From Diphasiastrum complanatum (taxonomy: Eukaryota > Streptophyta > Lycopodiopsida > Lycopodiales > Lycopodiaceae), in contig CM055102.1 of NCBI GenBank assembly GCA_029204225.1, positions 22,892,660 through 22,956,659 of the forward strand: DNA of 64,000 nucleotides, read 5' to 3'. The position numbers and the translations under genes were made by a program. Under the pieces are notes generated by a model. That model searched no databases. It was not told where the DNA came from and saw nothing but the letters and a program-made list of their open reading frames with translations. Numbering within the stretch: the first letter of the stretch is position 1; the number at the start of each line of letters is the position of its first letter. Of this stretch, positions 23,888 through 34,639 are shown piece after piece.

Positions 23888-24008
23888 AGGTATCCGGTTT
23901 AAATATATTCATCTCTATATAAGATGTATTTTTCTTGCTTGGAGTGAGTGAGTGAGTGAGTGATATACGTTCGAATTTAGGTGCAATATCTGCGTTGAGA
24001 ATTTTTTG

Positions 24009-26312
24009 ATGGATAAAAACCAGGTGCCGCACAATCGTAGATGGGATCGGCAGCGGGCCTCCGCTGGGAAGCGAAAACTTGGCAATCCTATAGCTAGCAA
24101 CAGCGGGAGTGAGAAGAAAGCGGCAGACGCAGAACAGGTAGCCGGAGGGAATAGAAACAATGAGGGCGAGGCAGGAAGCAGTCATGCAGGCCCCAGGAAT
24201 CGCAATCCCGCCTCAGGTGTGCAGATCAACAACAACAGCCAGCCGCCAGATGACAACGCCGCTGCAGATGCAGAGATTGGACAGGGGGTTGCGGCAGATG
24301 CTGAGGATCATCGTGGACACTTCGAGGCTGCATATTCACAAATTAAAGTCGATTCGGACTCTTTCATTCCAGCCATTGTAAGCCCGTATGGCGTGGTGAT
24401 GACGTTTTGGTCAGGAAGCAAACCAGGTCGCAAAAAATCGGCTCGCGATGATAACTACCTAGGCTGCCGTCTTTACGATGCGGAAAATGGCCTACATGAG
24501 GCATATGTCTGGTAAATAATTCTAAATGAGGATATAATTTGATATATCTTTCGTTTAAGCTACTTTCAGCTTGGTTTTTCTGTCTCCCTCTCTCGAATTA
24601 TATCACTATCTATTCCAAGACTCGGTATCTATCCAGGCTGAATCAAACAGAGGCGGACCAAATGCACGATCTGTTTAAGAATCCGAAAAAAGAGGGTGCA
24701 AAAAGAAATCAGCTTCCTATTGGTGAGCGTAGAATTGCAACAGCTTTGTTCGTGACGTACTTTGCATAATAATGAAAGTTTTTCTATTGTCAAGTAAAAC
24801 TAATGGACCCATTATTTGATCTCATCCTGTAATGTTCTTTTAGGACTCTGGAGGGAAAAAGAAAAAGCTGCCAGGTAATTAATAAAATCATTTCGGGTCA
24901 TCTGCTTTGATAATTAAACTATACACAATATCTTCGTGATTCGCCTGCAACGATCACGGATCTACAATTAGCTCAATACTACGGATTCTGTAGTGGAATC
25001 GAGATGTCTTCTTATCCATGAATGCACTGGAATGGTCCAGCATAACACTGACTCCAACCTATAAGTGTTTATGCGATCAGGACATTTGACAGAGCAATGA
25101 TAAAGCTTAGAATGCGAACATATAACTTCCATCCTCCAAGATACGCAAACGAATTGCACAAGGTTCACTGTAGTAGCACATTTCTGATTCTGTTTCATGT
25201 ACTGATTCTACATTTTAATCACGTGTTTTAGTACTTCCTGCTCCTATCCGTGATTGCAATAGGCAGCTTGTTCGTTCATGAATCTAACAAGCACGACCTC
25301 ATGTTTTTCCTCTTCGAAGTATATGGGTATCGAGGACAACATAGAGTTTTTCCGGAGACTGAGGGCTGATGAACTGAATCTCAGCGATCAAGAAATGAAT
25401 CCAAGGCCTGCAAAAAGGTAAGTACAAAGATTTTTCTTTTTTTTCTGAAGCAAGAGTCTTTGCTTTTCTCTGGAAACTTTCTCCTGCACTCATCCCGCTA
25501 GCTGGAGTTTGCGGCAACAATTAAGTATAGCTAAAATTACTTATGTGCTGGGAAACCAATAGACCTTTTTAGCCCAAACCCGAATCTTAGCAAATAGAAA
25601 CTGCACCTTAGAAATCATTTTGTAGGTTACGATTATTGTGTGAGAAACTCAAAAAAAAAATAGACTCTGGAGAAGATACGTTTTCTTCCTGATATCATTT
25701 CAAAGGCAACATCAACACGCACGCAAACAAATGCTCTCAGATATTTGTTTCAGCGATATTATGTGTCTGTTGGGATTAGCTCTGAAAGATAAGAGGTTGC
25801 TACATTATATGTAGGAGGAAGGCCAGCGCGGCACTAAAGAAGCTAGCAACAGCAGCACAATTAGGAGCACCACCAAAAAGAAAAAGACCAAAGAACCAAC
25901 AACAACAAGAACAATAACAACAGCAGCAGGAGGAGGAGCAACAAGGTACGAAGTACAGGCATTAATCAAGCTCTTTCCCAAATACAAGAAGTCATAATCT
26001 TACGAAAAACCTTTATTTTCTCTGACGTATTTGAGCCACTTTATTAATATGCACATAAACAATCAAGCAGACGATGAGATCCAAGCTGAGTTAGAGCAAG
26101 GAAGCCGTAAAACTCCAAATGAGGAAGGCGTTCAATTTGGCGAGGCAGATTGAGAACAAGAACATCAAATTTTCATCGAGTGGGAAAATGATTCACGTTC
26201 ATTTACGTCGGAAGAAGAAATGCATGAGCAAAACACAGGAATTGGAGCGACCCATGAAGATGATATTTCTAAGTCGCTAGAAGTTTTGAACCAGCAAGCA
26301 TCTGCTGCATGA
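24009..26312 (+). pseudogene. seven-exon gene of unknown function with two in-frame stops
   Basis: Proposed exons: 24009-24511, 24637-24722, 24844-24874, 25081-25162, 25320-25417, 25815-25945 and 26071-26312. Every intron is GT-AG and the reading phase is kept at all six junctions, which is hard to get by chance; the exon 4 donor (AAG|GTTCAC) is the weakest. The start is the ATG at 24009. Exon 1 is hydrophilic, Ala/Asn-rich, then has SPYGVVMTFWSG and DDNYLGCRLYD. Exons 4-5 give a charged helical part (TFDRAMIKLRMRTYNFHPPR). Exon 6 has a nuclear-import-like PPKRKRPK and a Gln/Glu run. Exon 7 is acidic. The mature product would be about 390 residues. A TAA interrupts the Gln run at about 25914 and a TGA lies at 26151-26153; coding character continues after both. 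Probably a nuclear protein; I do not recognise the family. Confidence 0.6.
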
Positions 26313-26384
26313 CGACAAGAACAAGGAAATTGTAGAAGTTGCAATACTTGCACTTCCATAGTGGTCTCGTTATGGTCAGGTGCT

Positions 26385-26516
26385 GCTGTTTATTAACAAA
26401 AAACAGGATCCTTAATATGCCATAATCTGCCTTATTATTTTTAGTAAGTCAGCTTTGAAAGGCATAATTTCTTGAACTTTCAAAATGAAAGGTGAAGTTG
26501 TTTCGCGAGAGAGGCC
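26385..26516 (+). repeat. duplicated block downstream of the seven-exon gene (partner at about 27560-27750)
   Basis: ACAGGATSCTTMATAAT, CATAATCTGCCTTAYTATTTTTAGTAA and TTTCAAAA..GAAAGGTG recur in the same order at about 27560-27690. The block may be part of the gene's 3' untranslated region copied downstream, which would mean a second gene copy was once present. Confidence 0.6.
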
Positions 26517-26559
26517 TAGGTTCCTTCCCAAGCTTTTAAGCTTTTGATATTGGAGTTAC

Positions 26560-26561
<2 letters not shown>

Positions 26562-26598
<37 letters not shown>

Positions 26599-26609
26599 AC
26601 ACACACACG
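26562..26609. repeat. (GA)n followed by (CA)n microsatellite
   Basis: A pure GA run (26562-26595) passes into CA, then into CCACCACCGACACACA. Confidence 0.9.
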
Positions 26610-26929
26610 CCCACCACCGACACACACACGCCAACCACCTGCTGATCTTGGGGAAGTGCCACCCGATTGTTTTTGGATTTTGCTCTTGAAGCCATCAGAA
26701 AACACTCTTGAAGCCATCATCAAAAAACTGATATATCAAACGAGGTGCAACAATTGGCCATCATTGTTGTCTGAAGCTCGCTGTTTTCTTCAAGCCATTT
26801 AGAAAAGATTAAGTGCAAATTTGATAGCTGTGTTCAGACATTTGTTCTTTGAAAGATGATCTGTTTTTTAATCTTTATTCTACCTCGACTGCTGCTAGTA
26901 GACTCAACAATCTGACAAAATCTGAAATT

Positions 26930-27130
26930 CATTGAAACTCATGAATAGATGAAATGCGCTAATAGACTCTACAATCTACCAAAATCTGAAAATCATGAAT
27001 AGATGAAATGCGCTGGTAGACTCTCTGGCGGATTAAATCCTGTAATCCGCCGTATCTGTCTAGTTGCATACCATATCGTATATGTTTAGTTGGGACCATA
27101 CCGTATCTGTCTAGTTGCGGACCATACATT
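26930..27130. repeat. two adjacent short tandem duplications
   Basis: CATGAATAGATGAAATGCGCT with a flanking TAGACTCT..AATCT.CAAAATCTGAAA block is repeated at about 26939 and 26994. Next to it, ACCATA..GTAT.TGTYTAGTTG is repeated at about 27050-27130. Non-coding. Confidence 0.6.
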
Positions 27131-27447
27131 ATACGATATTTATACTGATCGTGGCGTTATAGGCTTGGCAGCAGCAGCAGCGGTCACTCCTTGCTCTCAC
27201 CTTTCCAAGCCTTCCGTGAGCCTTGGATCTAGATATTTGCCAAGCGTGGCTTCAGATCCGCTACTCCATCGTGGGCAGGAGTGATCATGGCAAAGGCAGC
27301 TCCTCTTCTGGCTACCGCAAGAACAGAGACAGAGAGAAATTTGGAAGAACAGAGACAAAGAGAAACCCGGGCTCATGATGTTGCGATGTATGAATACGGT
27401 ACAAAAAGTATTCATACAATATTAAAAAAAAAAGTGCTAATAATGTA

Positions 27448-27553
27448 AGATAACGGGCCCCACAGGGTCCGTTATGAGTTTTTGGGGGCGGGCTCGCCCT
27501 CCTGGGCTCGCCTCCCAAAAACTCATAACGAGCCCCTACGGGGCCCGTTATCT
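27448..27553. mobile_element. GC-rich foldback (MITE-like) element
   Basis: The 106-bp segment starts AGATAACGGGCCC and ends GGGCCCGTTATCT. The two halves are near-perfect reverse complements. Each end is itself a small palindrome (ATAACGG...CCGTTAT), so the whole can form two terminal hairpins on a larger stem. A second partial copy is at 28476-28542. No clear target duplication was seen. Confidence 0.6.
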
Positions 27554-27928
27554 ACTACGCTATGGTCAGTTGCTGCCGATTCTGTTGTAAAAACAGGATG
27601 CTTCATAATACATAATCTGCCTTACTATTTTTAGTAACAAAGATTTGAAGGGCAGCATAAGTTCCTACCTTTCAAAAGTGAAAGGTGCACACCTAAATTA
27701 AACGCTCCGCAGAGAATTCTCTGTGAAAGGTGCAAGCATTTCACGAGTCTGCAATCCTTCAACTGGCCGCTGCCACACACACAACCAACATACATGATTA
27801 GTTGCTTTTGGGATTGTGATTAGTTCCATTTCCAGACAAGATTTACAGACACTTACGGATCATTCCACTGTTCAAGTTGTTCCAATAACCGTGAGTCTCC
27901 GAGGCCTGTGATTGAGTACTACTGTCGC

Positions 27929-28030
27929 AGGTGCGATGAAAAGACGACAGAGAAAAGACCAAGGTGCTCACTAATTCACAGGTGTGATGAAAAAATGGCA
28001 GATAAAGACCAACGTGCTCACTTTGTTTGA
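27929..28030. repeat. two tandem units of about 51 bp
   Basis: CAGGTGYGATGAAAA...GACCAA.GTGCTCACT occurs twice in a row. The surrounding 27700-28360 shows no recognisable gene. Confidence 0.6.
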
Positions 28031-28362
28031 CGAACTGTGCAGCTAGCACTATTGCAACATGTGTGACAAACAAAAGATAGATCAAATGGAAAGCAAGATG
28101 GACTTCTTGCAATTGAAGTGGCAGCCTTAAGGTACTAAGGAAGGCGACAATGTGTCTACAAGTGTTTCATTTCATCTTTTCTGCTCTTATTTGCGTTGCA
28201 GTGCATGACACTATCTGTAGTTTCAAGCTCTGCCCCGTTTGCAGTGGATTTGTGTAGATTAGGCATTTGGGTGCTGGTATTTGTGTGCCCTTTCTCGGTA
28301 CTGCTCCTCAATCCAAGGATTAGATCCTCTCATCAGTGCTCTTGATCTTGATCTCGATCTCG

Positions 28363-28467
<105 letters not shown>

Positions 28468-28475
28468 CTGACTCA

Positions 28476-28542
28476 CCGGGGCTTGCCCTCCTGGGCTCGT
28501 CCCCCCAAAATCTCATAACGGGCCCTCTAGGGCCCGTTATCT
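28476..28542. mobile_element. partial second copy of the foldback element
   Basis: It matches the right half of 27448-27553 (GGGCTCG.C..CCCCAAAA, then CTCATAACG). Its right end, 28515-28540, is a perfect palindrome: two 11-bp arms ATAACGGGCCC around TCTA. The left half is replaced by the GA microsatellite. Confidence 0.6.
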
Positions 28543-28547
28543 AATAC

Positions 28548-29204
28548 CTAATGTATAGTCTGAAGTTTTTCTGAAAAAATATAGTAAACAAACAATAAAT
28601 GTGAGTGATCAACTTGCATGTTTCCTCCTTCTTTGTCCTTTGTTGCCATGTATCCACCATGACACTCCATGAATGAGCCTCCAGCTTCATCTTGCCATAA
28701 GAAACCATCAAGCCTTGAAAATCCATGAGTAAGTGAGCTCATTTATGATACTAAAGTAGCACCACATGACTCCATAAACCAAGCAAGTTTTACTAGTCCA
28801 TCTTCAAGATCTACTTGACACAAGAAAATGACTATGAATTCAGCAAAAAATGACAATCTCCAAACATTGGCACTAAGTATCTCAACACTTGAGAACTTAG
28901 CCATGGATGAGTGATATAATGAGCCTCCAATAGATTCATTTCCATCTACAAAACCAGCCAAGAATGCTAGTACAAATCCAACATCAAAATGATGCTCACC
29001 AATGTAGCTAGTTTTACCATATCTTGACAATTTGCACACATCCACACAAAAATGCTCAAGCATGAGATAGTACAAGTAAAGTAGACTTGAAAAACATTTC
29101 ATTGATGCTCCTTGGACCTTACTTGAGTCTTCAATAAGCTGCAAACATAGATCCAAAACATCTTTGCCAATTACCTCTCCTTTGATGCTCTTGACTAGCT
29201 CCAA
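28548..29204 (-). CDS. unrecognised hydrophobic reading frame (153 codons, then a stop, then 64 more in frame)
   Basis: The frame 29204-28743 is open for 153 codons and ends in TAA; the same frame continues open to 28548. The peptide has several hydrophobic stretches (SSLLYLYYLMLEHFCVDV, VGFVLAFLAGFVDG, FFAEFIVIFLC) that could span membranes. Upstream the frame is interrupted near 29230. I recognise no family. It could be an exon remnant, or the antisense of something else. Confidence 0.3.
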
Positions 29205-29494
29205 ATTGCCAACTTCCTTTTTGCCTTGTTAAAGCCCTTTGAGATCAACCTCTTGATCATCAATTGATATTAGCCAATTTTTTAGCACACAAAATTGAGC
29301 TAATTTTCAAAGTTTCATGCAATAACTTCTATGGTTTCTAGGAAAAGTGGATTAAATCAAAGTGTGATCGGCACAGATTTGGCTAGTGTAGCCCATGCCA
29401 AAGGGATCCCAGTTCACCCAAAAAGAACTAATTTTTAGATAAAATTAGCCTTAGAGTTGGCTATAAGGTTTTATTTTGGTTGATGTACGCCTGA

Positions 29495-30345
29495 TTTCAT
29501 CTATGTAACCTCGGGTGATTGTTTTGCTGGTTACAATCAGATAGCAATGCGGAATGAAGATAAGCTGAAAACCACATTCATGACCACGTTTGGAGTTTTT
29601 GCATACCACGTAATGTCATTTGGGATGTGTAATGCTCCTGCTACCTATCAGAGATTTATGAATGAGAGTTTCAATAATATCCTAGATGATGATTTAAAAA
29701 TATTCATGGATGACCTATGCGGTGCTTTTAGCAAGAATGGACATTTATTTGTACTTGAGAAATGTTTTCGAAAATGTGCTACTACCTGTATTGCCCTGAA
29801 TGCAAATAAGTGCGTATTCGGCGTACCATATGGAGTGTTGTTGGGCTGTATTATTAGTAAATATGGAATAGCTACCAATCCTAAAAAATAAAACTACTCC
29901 TAGCTTTGATGGCTCCGACTACTATCACTCAGTTACAATCCTTTTTGGGAGGTACCAAAGATTATAGACCCTATGTGATGGCTTATGCAACCAGAGCCCA
30001 CCCCCATAATGGATTGTTGAAGAAAGACATAGTATGGAAATCGATACATTGGAGGAGCTAGATGAATAGAGACTAGCCTCCTTAGTCCATCAGAAGACCT
30101 TTAAGAAACAGATGAAGTTGACTCACAATCAAAAGATAAAAGGTTACTCTTTTTTCCTAGCTCAACTAGTACTATTCAGAGATCCATGTCATGATCTTAT
30201 GCCCCAGAAGTTGGTCTTCAGGTGGAGTGGACCTTATGTTGTAAAGAAACTCTACGACAATAATACCGTGAAGTTGGTTGATCTATCAAGCAAGGTGTTC
30301 AAGCACCGAACCAACATTGATAAAATCAAACCTTATTACGTCTAA
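29495..30345 (+). pseudogene. Ty3/gypsy reverse transcriptase joined to integrase C-terminus (internal deletion)
   Basis: 29495-29891 encodes the reverse-transcriptase palm: FAGYNQIAMRNEDK, FGMCNAPATYQRFM and the active-site box IFMDDL (the Y/F-x-D-D motif). The connection region LALMAPTTITQLQSFLGG follows to about 30060 with a stop. At 30112 the frame turns directly into an integrase C-terminal end with FRWSGPYVVKKLYDNNTVKL and HRTNIDKIKPYYV, stop at 30345. RNase H and the integrase core between them are missing. Reverse transcriptase copies element RNA into DNA; this copy is defective. Confidence 0.85.
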
Positions 30346-30403
30346 AGAGGGGCAAAGATTTTACTTGTACAGTGTATAATATTGTTATGTTTTATTTTCA
30401 GGG

Positions 30404-30712
30404 TTGGAAAAAAGAATGAAAATGAAAAAAAGCAAACAATTAGTGGATGAGATTGATATGACAAACAAGGAGACCTATAACAAACAAGATCGAAACAACA
30501 CCGAGATAGATAAATGGGGTTCTGGTTTATCTGTACCTACGATAGAGATTATACAAACCAAGGTGAGAAGTTTTACTATGGATGCAAGATCCAGGAATGC
30601 TAGGATAGATTCAAAACTAATGTGGGAATGGGACAATCAGGACAACTTGTCCTACTTATCCGTTATGTGGGAACTTGGATTAGTGGAAAGGGCTTTAATA
30701 GATTGTGAGTAG
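30404..30712 (+). CDS. unrecognised 102-codon ORF after the integrase end
   Basis: An intact frame begins about 60 bp after the integrase stop. It is Lys/Asp/Asn-rich and hydrophilic, with no known motif. It lies between the integrase end and the downstream RNase H, so it is probably part of the element's extra 3' coding region. Confidence 0.35.
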   Translation: MEKRMKMKKSKQLVDEIDMTNKETYNKQDRNNTEIDKWGSGLSVPTIEIIQTKVRSFTMDARSRNARIDSKLMWEWDNQDNLSYLSVMWELGLVERALIDCE

Positions 30713-30985
30713 GACAGCCCTTGTTGATCTCACTATGATGATGATAGTATCTATTTCAATATAGTTATCATAGATGAAAGAACCTTGGATGAAATTTTAG
30801 AAACAATCCATGTTAGAAAGACAATCTGTGCCTATTTTCAACCTGCCAAACGAAGTGTTCCCAGAAGATTGTGACACAAGATCACTACCTTTATGGGCGG
30901 TCTACACTGGGGTACAACTGTTGTCACCTACCCAACTCATCTAAGAACATCTAGAAGACAGGCAAGTTGTAAGTGTAAAGAAAGA

Positions 30986-30988
<3 letters not shown>

Positions 30989-31019
<31 letters not shown>
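30989..31019. repeat. (TA)n microsatellite
   Basis: A pure TA run of about 30 bp between the ORF region and the downstream RNase H fragment. Confidence 0.9.
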
Positions 31020-31021
<2 letters not shown>

Positions 31022-31084
31022 CTTTTACGGTTGGAAGTTTGGAGGAGTGCCTGAAATGATTATAACTCCTCCGGAGACAATGGA

Positions 31085-31482
31085 GGGAGATCAAAGTAAA
31101 ACCATACTCATTGTTTTTTGATAAGGCCTCTAGAGATACAGAGTAGAGAGGGGCCATTGGTGTGATTTTAAGGGACCCATAGGGAGTAGAAGTGGCTAGC
31201 ATGGGAGTTTTTATTGGTGAGAGATTCACCAACAACATGGCAGAGTTTAAAGCACTTATTTTGGGTTTCCAAATGATAGTGAGAGCACAAAGAAGGATAT
31301 CTTCTATAAGGATTATAGGAGACTCACAACCTGTGATATATGGTATGAATGAGAAACACCGAATTGCAGTGAACCATCTTTTTCAATACCAACTGATCCA
31401 TCCATCTATGCATAATCACATAGCATTATTGAGGACGGATTCCGACATCCGACGTGGGTGTCATGTGGCAAATTTTCTTTGA
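31085..31482 (+). pseudogene. second (plant/archaeal-type) RNase H domain downstream of gypsy integrase
   Basis: The frame reads YSLFFDKASRDTE, then a stop, GAIGVILRDP, a second stop, and the open part GERFTNNMAEFKALILGF...IRIIGDSQPVIYGM. Asp in FFDKAS, Glu in MAEFKAL and Asp in GDSQ are the expected metal-binding residues. The TNNxAE and GDSQ motifs are typical of the extra RNase H that Tat-lineage gypsy elements carry besides their retroviral-type one. In the usual Tat order this domain precedes integrase; here it lies about 700 bp after the integrase end. RNase H degrades RNA in RNA:DNA hybrids. Two internal stops make it a pseudogene. Confidence 0.7.
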
Positions 31483-31640
31483 GCTGGCATCCTAGTTGGA
31501 TGTCGAAATCCGACACATTTTTAAATCTGTTAGATTCTGACATCCAGATCAGCAATCCGTGTCGATGATTGAATGTTTTGGCTTCTAAAAATTATGTCAG
31601 AATTTGACGGATCCTATGAATGTCGAATTTCGACACTGTG
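31435..31640. repeat. cluster of TGTCGAAATTCGACA-type palindromes
   Basis: TGTCGAATTTCGACA at 31621-31635 is a perfect palindrome around one base. TGTCGAAATCCGACA at 31501-31515 is nearly perfect. Two further degenerate forms lie near 31441 and 31588. No frame explains them. Confidence 0.55.
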
Positions 31641-31697
31641 TTTGTATTGCTTCCCGCGACCTCCATTTTCGCGATACCTTTCCAAAGAAATTTTGGC

Positions 31698-31753
31698 GCT
31701 TGGAAGTGGAGGAGCTTGGAGAGCTTGGAGCTTGGAGCTTGGGGAGCTTGGAA
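31698..31753 (+). repeat. GAGCTTGGA short tandem repeats
   Basis: The 9-mer TTGGAGAGC/TTGGAGCTT recurs about six times with small spacing changes. Confidence 0.7.
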
Positions 31754-31807
31754 ATTCATATTTTGGAGGTTTTCATTTGTTAATTTAGTTGATTTTACAT
31801 GTTTTAG

Positions 31808-31850
31808 ATAGATAGATAGATAGATAGAGATAAATAGATCGATAGATAGA
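31808..31850. repeat. (GATA)n microsatellite, interrupted
   Basis: Tandem TAGA units, broken by GAGATAAATAGATC. Confidence 0.9.
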
Positions 31851-31984
31851 TGGAAAGAGAGAGAGTGTGTGTGTAAAAAAATTTGTGACATTTGATTTTT
31901 AAAGAGAGTGTGTGTGTGTGAGTGATTGAATTTGTGAGAGAGAAATTGAGAATGAAAGAGAGAGAGAATGAAAAAATGAATTAA

Positions 31985-32319
31985 AGGTGAATGAGTTGAT
32001 TTTAATTTTTGGTTTCAATTTTTTGTTTTGAGAAAAGAGATTGAGAGTGAAAGAGAGAGAGAGAAAGAAAGGTTATGTGTATATAATAGAATGAATGAAT
32101 TGTTAATTAATTGATTTTATTTTTGGTTTTGATTTTTTGTTTTGAGAAAAAAGATAGACGTTGAAAGAGAGAGAGAAAGAGAGGTAATGTGTGTGTTTGT
32201 GTCTATAAGAAAATGTATGAAATGTGAATGATTAGGAAAAGAAAGATTGTGTGAAAAAAAATTGATATGAATGAATTGATTCTGATTTTTGGTTTTAATT
32301 TTTTGTTTTGAGAAAAAAG

Positions 32320-32416
<97 letters not shown>

Positions 32417-32570
32417 GGGGGGGTAATGTATGTATAAAAAAAGGAATGAAATGTGAATGAATTGATTTTGATTTTATGTTTTCAAAACAAAGATAGAAGT
32501 TGAAAGACACAGAGAAGGAGAGGTAATGTTTATGTTTTTATAGGAAAAAGAGAGATTGTGTGAAATTTTT
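31985..32570 (+). repeat. minisatellite: four GA-tract-bearing units of about 110-190 bp
   Basis: Each unit starts TTGATTTTRATTTTTGGTTT, continues TTTTTGTTTTGAGAAAAAAG(A) and carries a GA tract, then GGTAATGT. Units start near 31996, 32109, 32276 and 32462. The long GA run at 32322-32413 lies inside unit 3, while the other units hold short GA runs at the same place. Confidence 0.7.
32322..32413. repeat. (GA)n microsatellite, about 90 bp
   Basis: A pure run inside the third minisatellite unit, ending in GGAGGGGGGGG. Confidence 0.95.
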
Positions 32571-32620
32571 TTTATGAGAGAGATAGAAAGGTAATGTTTT
32601 TTTAGAGAGATATTTTGTGT

Positions 32621-32787
<167 letters not shown>

Positions 32788-33481
32788 TAATGTGTGTAAG
32801 GCTTTTAGCATAATCAATTCATTCACTTGAAAAGCTTTCTTCCATTCTCTACATGCACACATCATTTTTTATTTTATCCATAATAATTGTCTAAGAATTC
32901 TGACCTCATTAGCATAGTCACTTTTGATATTGCCCACTGTGATATCCTTGGATTCCTATTAAGGCTCTTGGAGAGACACTTGGTTTGTATCAATGGGTGT
33001 AGCTAAGTTTCGCATTTATATTGTCACTTAGGCTTTCTTGAAGGATGTTTCAGGAAGGTCGTAGTCTCATCGTAGGTGCTCAAGTTCACTTAATCATACA
33101 TGGTTGAAATTTCATACTCAATTTTCTTTGCAATACTCAAGGGGTCAACTCACATTGCATGTGTGTGTGTGTCTTGAGAACCCACATAACCTCATCTACT
33201 CTACTCCTTAGCTAGCGCCCTCTATGCTTCTCATAATCAACAATGATGATAGCTCCTCCTCTTGAAAATCGCTTATTAGCTCCTTTGCTCCTCAATTGAA
33301 AACTCCTTTTCACCTTGACGAATGACGTTCATCAAGAATGCCCATGAACTGTCCAAGTGCGTGCCATACAACTAAGCTTTGATGAACAATGTTCGTCAAG
33401 AAATGTTGTTCAATTTTTCTTGTAAAAGAAAATAGATGAGACTTGCACAAGACTCAAAATTACTAAACATGCCTTATAGGA

Positions 33482-34267
33482 TGTTAAAATTGAAAAACAA
33501 TCCATATTGATTTCTTGCCTTGCTACAAATGTTGTACCATGCAAGTATGTAGCTCATTAATGCATAATGCCAAGTTTGGTCTACATAGAACTCGAGCTAC
33601 ATGGTTATGAAATATCTAGATTGATGAATACAACTTGCATATAGTTTGTAGACATAGAATTAGCAAAGTCATGCTTGTAGAAACTCGTGGCAGTTCACAT
33701 GCATTAATTGTAAGTGATCCATAGTGACATGCAAGGCATGCACAAAATGTAATGGACACATGCATGATGATTTGGACATTTCTAGTTAGAAATAGTACAC
33801 TTGTAAAAAGTTGATAGAATTTCATGCATGGCAAAAAAATGTCACATAGACTCTAGATGTCACTTTAGATGTCATTTCGTAATGAATGGATGTGCTTCTA
33901 CCTCGAGCTACCTCAAACTCCATAAATATGTGTAGCTCTCCTCACAATCAATGATGAAGAACCAAAGTTCTGTAGCTATCTCATGTCATTTTGGATCTAA
34001 ACTATTTTGTTTTTTATCTCTCTACTTTTCTCTCTCTAACTTGTGTTGAAGCTAATGCTTATACACTGATATCTTGTACTTTTGCTCATAATTGATTCAT
34101 TGCTATCATATTTAGTAGCTTAGCATGCTAGATTGTGGTTAAGCCATTTCTTCTGAACTAGATCTTGCTAATCAATCTAGAATCAGGTTACTGTTGGCAC
34201 AAAGCTTAATTAGATCCATCATACTTGTGGGCATTCCCCACACGTGTGAAATCTGGAAATTTTGTCA
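33482..34267 (+). mobile_element. 5' LTR of copia family A
   Basis: It starts TGTTAAAATTGAAAAACAA and ends TTTTGTCA directly before a primer-binding site. Its first 450 bp or so match 40266-40723, which follows a polypurine tract. A CACGTG-like block (CACACGTGTGAAATCTGG) lies near the 3' end. The minus-strand copy at 46470-46650 is the same family. The LTR would carry the element's promoter and polyadenylation signals. Confidence 0.85.
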
Positions 34268-34281
34268 TGGTATCAGAGCCA
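34268..34281 (+). promoter_or_regulatory. primer-binding site, initiator-Met tRNA
   Basis: TGGTATCAGAGCCA follows the LTR end without a gap and is complementary to the 3' end of plant initiator-Met tRNA, the primer for minus-strand DNA synthesis. Confidence 0.95.
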
Positions 34282-34311
34282 AATTAAGCTTTGCATGCTA
34301 ACATCACTGAT

Positions 34312-34603
34312 TGTACAAGAATTATATCTCCCTATCTTGAGTTTTGGGGCCATGCCTATGTTATTTATATTGTATACTTTATTGTACATAAAGTTATGTG
34401 AATCGAGCACATAACCTTCTAGAATAGGTCGAGTTTGAGTTAGGTAGATTCAATCTTGATGTCATGCAAAAGTTTAGATTACATGCAATGCCATTCAATG
34501 TGCATGCAAGCAACATGCAAAGTAGTTTTCATTATCTACACATGTCTAGGCAATTTTGAGAGATGACATGTAGTACATGCAATATCCATGCATGCAGTTA
34601 TAC
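34312..34603 (+). repeat. LTR-like direct repeat R1 (partner 36906-37203)
   Basis: It runs from TGTACAAGAATTATATCTCC through GAGTTTTGGGGCCATGCC to the ATGCATGC-rich end. The same block follows the polymerase at 36906-37203. Position on both sides of a pol gene suggests LTRs of a second, nested copia. The left copy joins family-A leader sequence exactly at GATTGTACAAG, so a recombination origin is also possible. Confidence 0.65.
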
Positions 34604-34639
34604 ATGTGGATCCCTGTTAGTTGAGTTAACTAAGTTAAG

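Noticed and set aside
25900-26160. Stop codons removed by U-to-C RNA editing
   Set aside because: Such editing is known from organelles of some land plants. Nothing here suggests organelle DNA, and point mutation or error is simpler.
31985-32570. CRISPR-like array of repeats and spacers
   Set aside because: Units are long, low in complexity and GA-rich, with no unique spacers and no cas genes.
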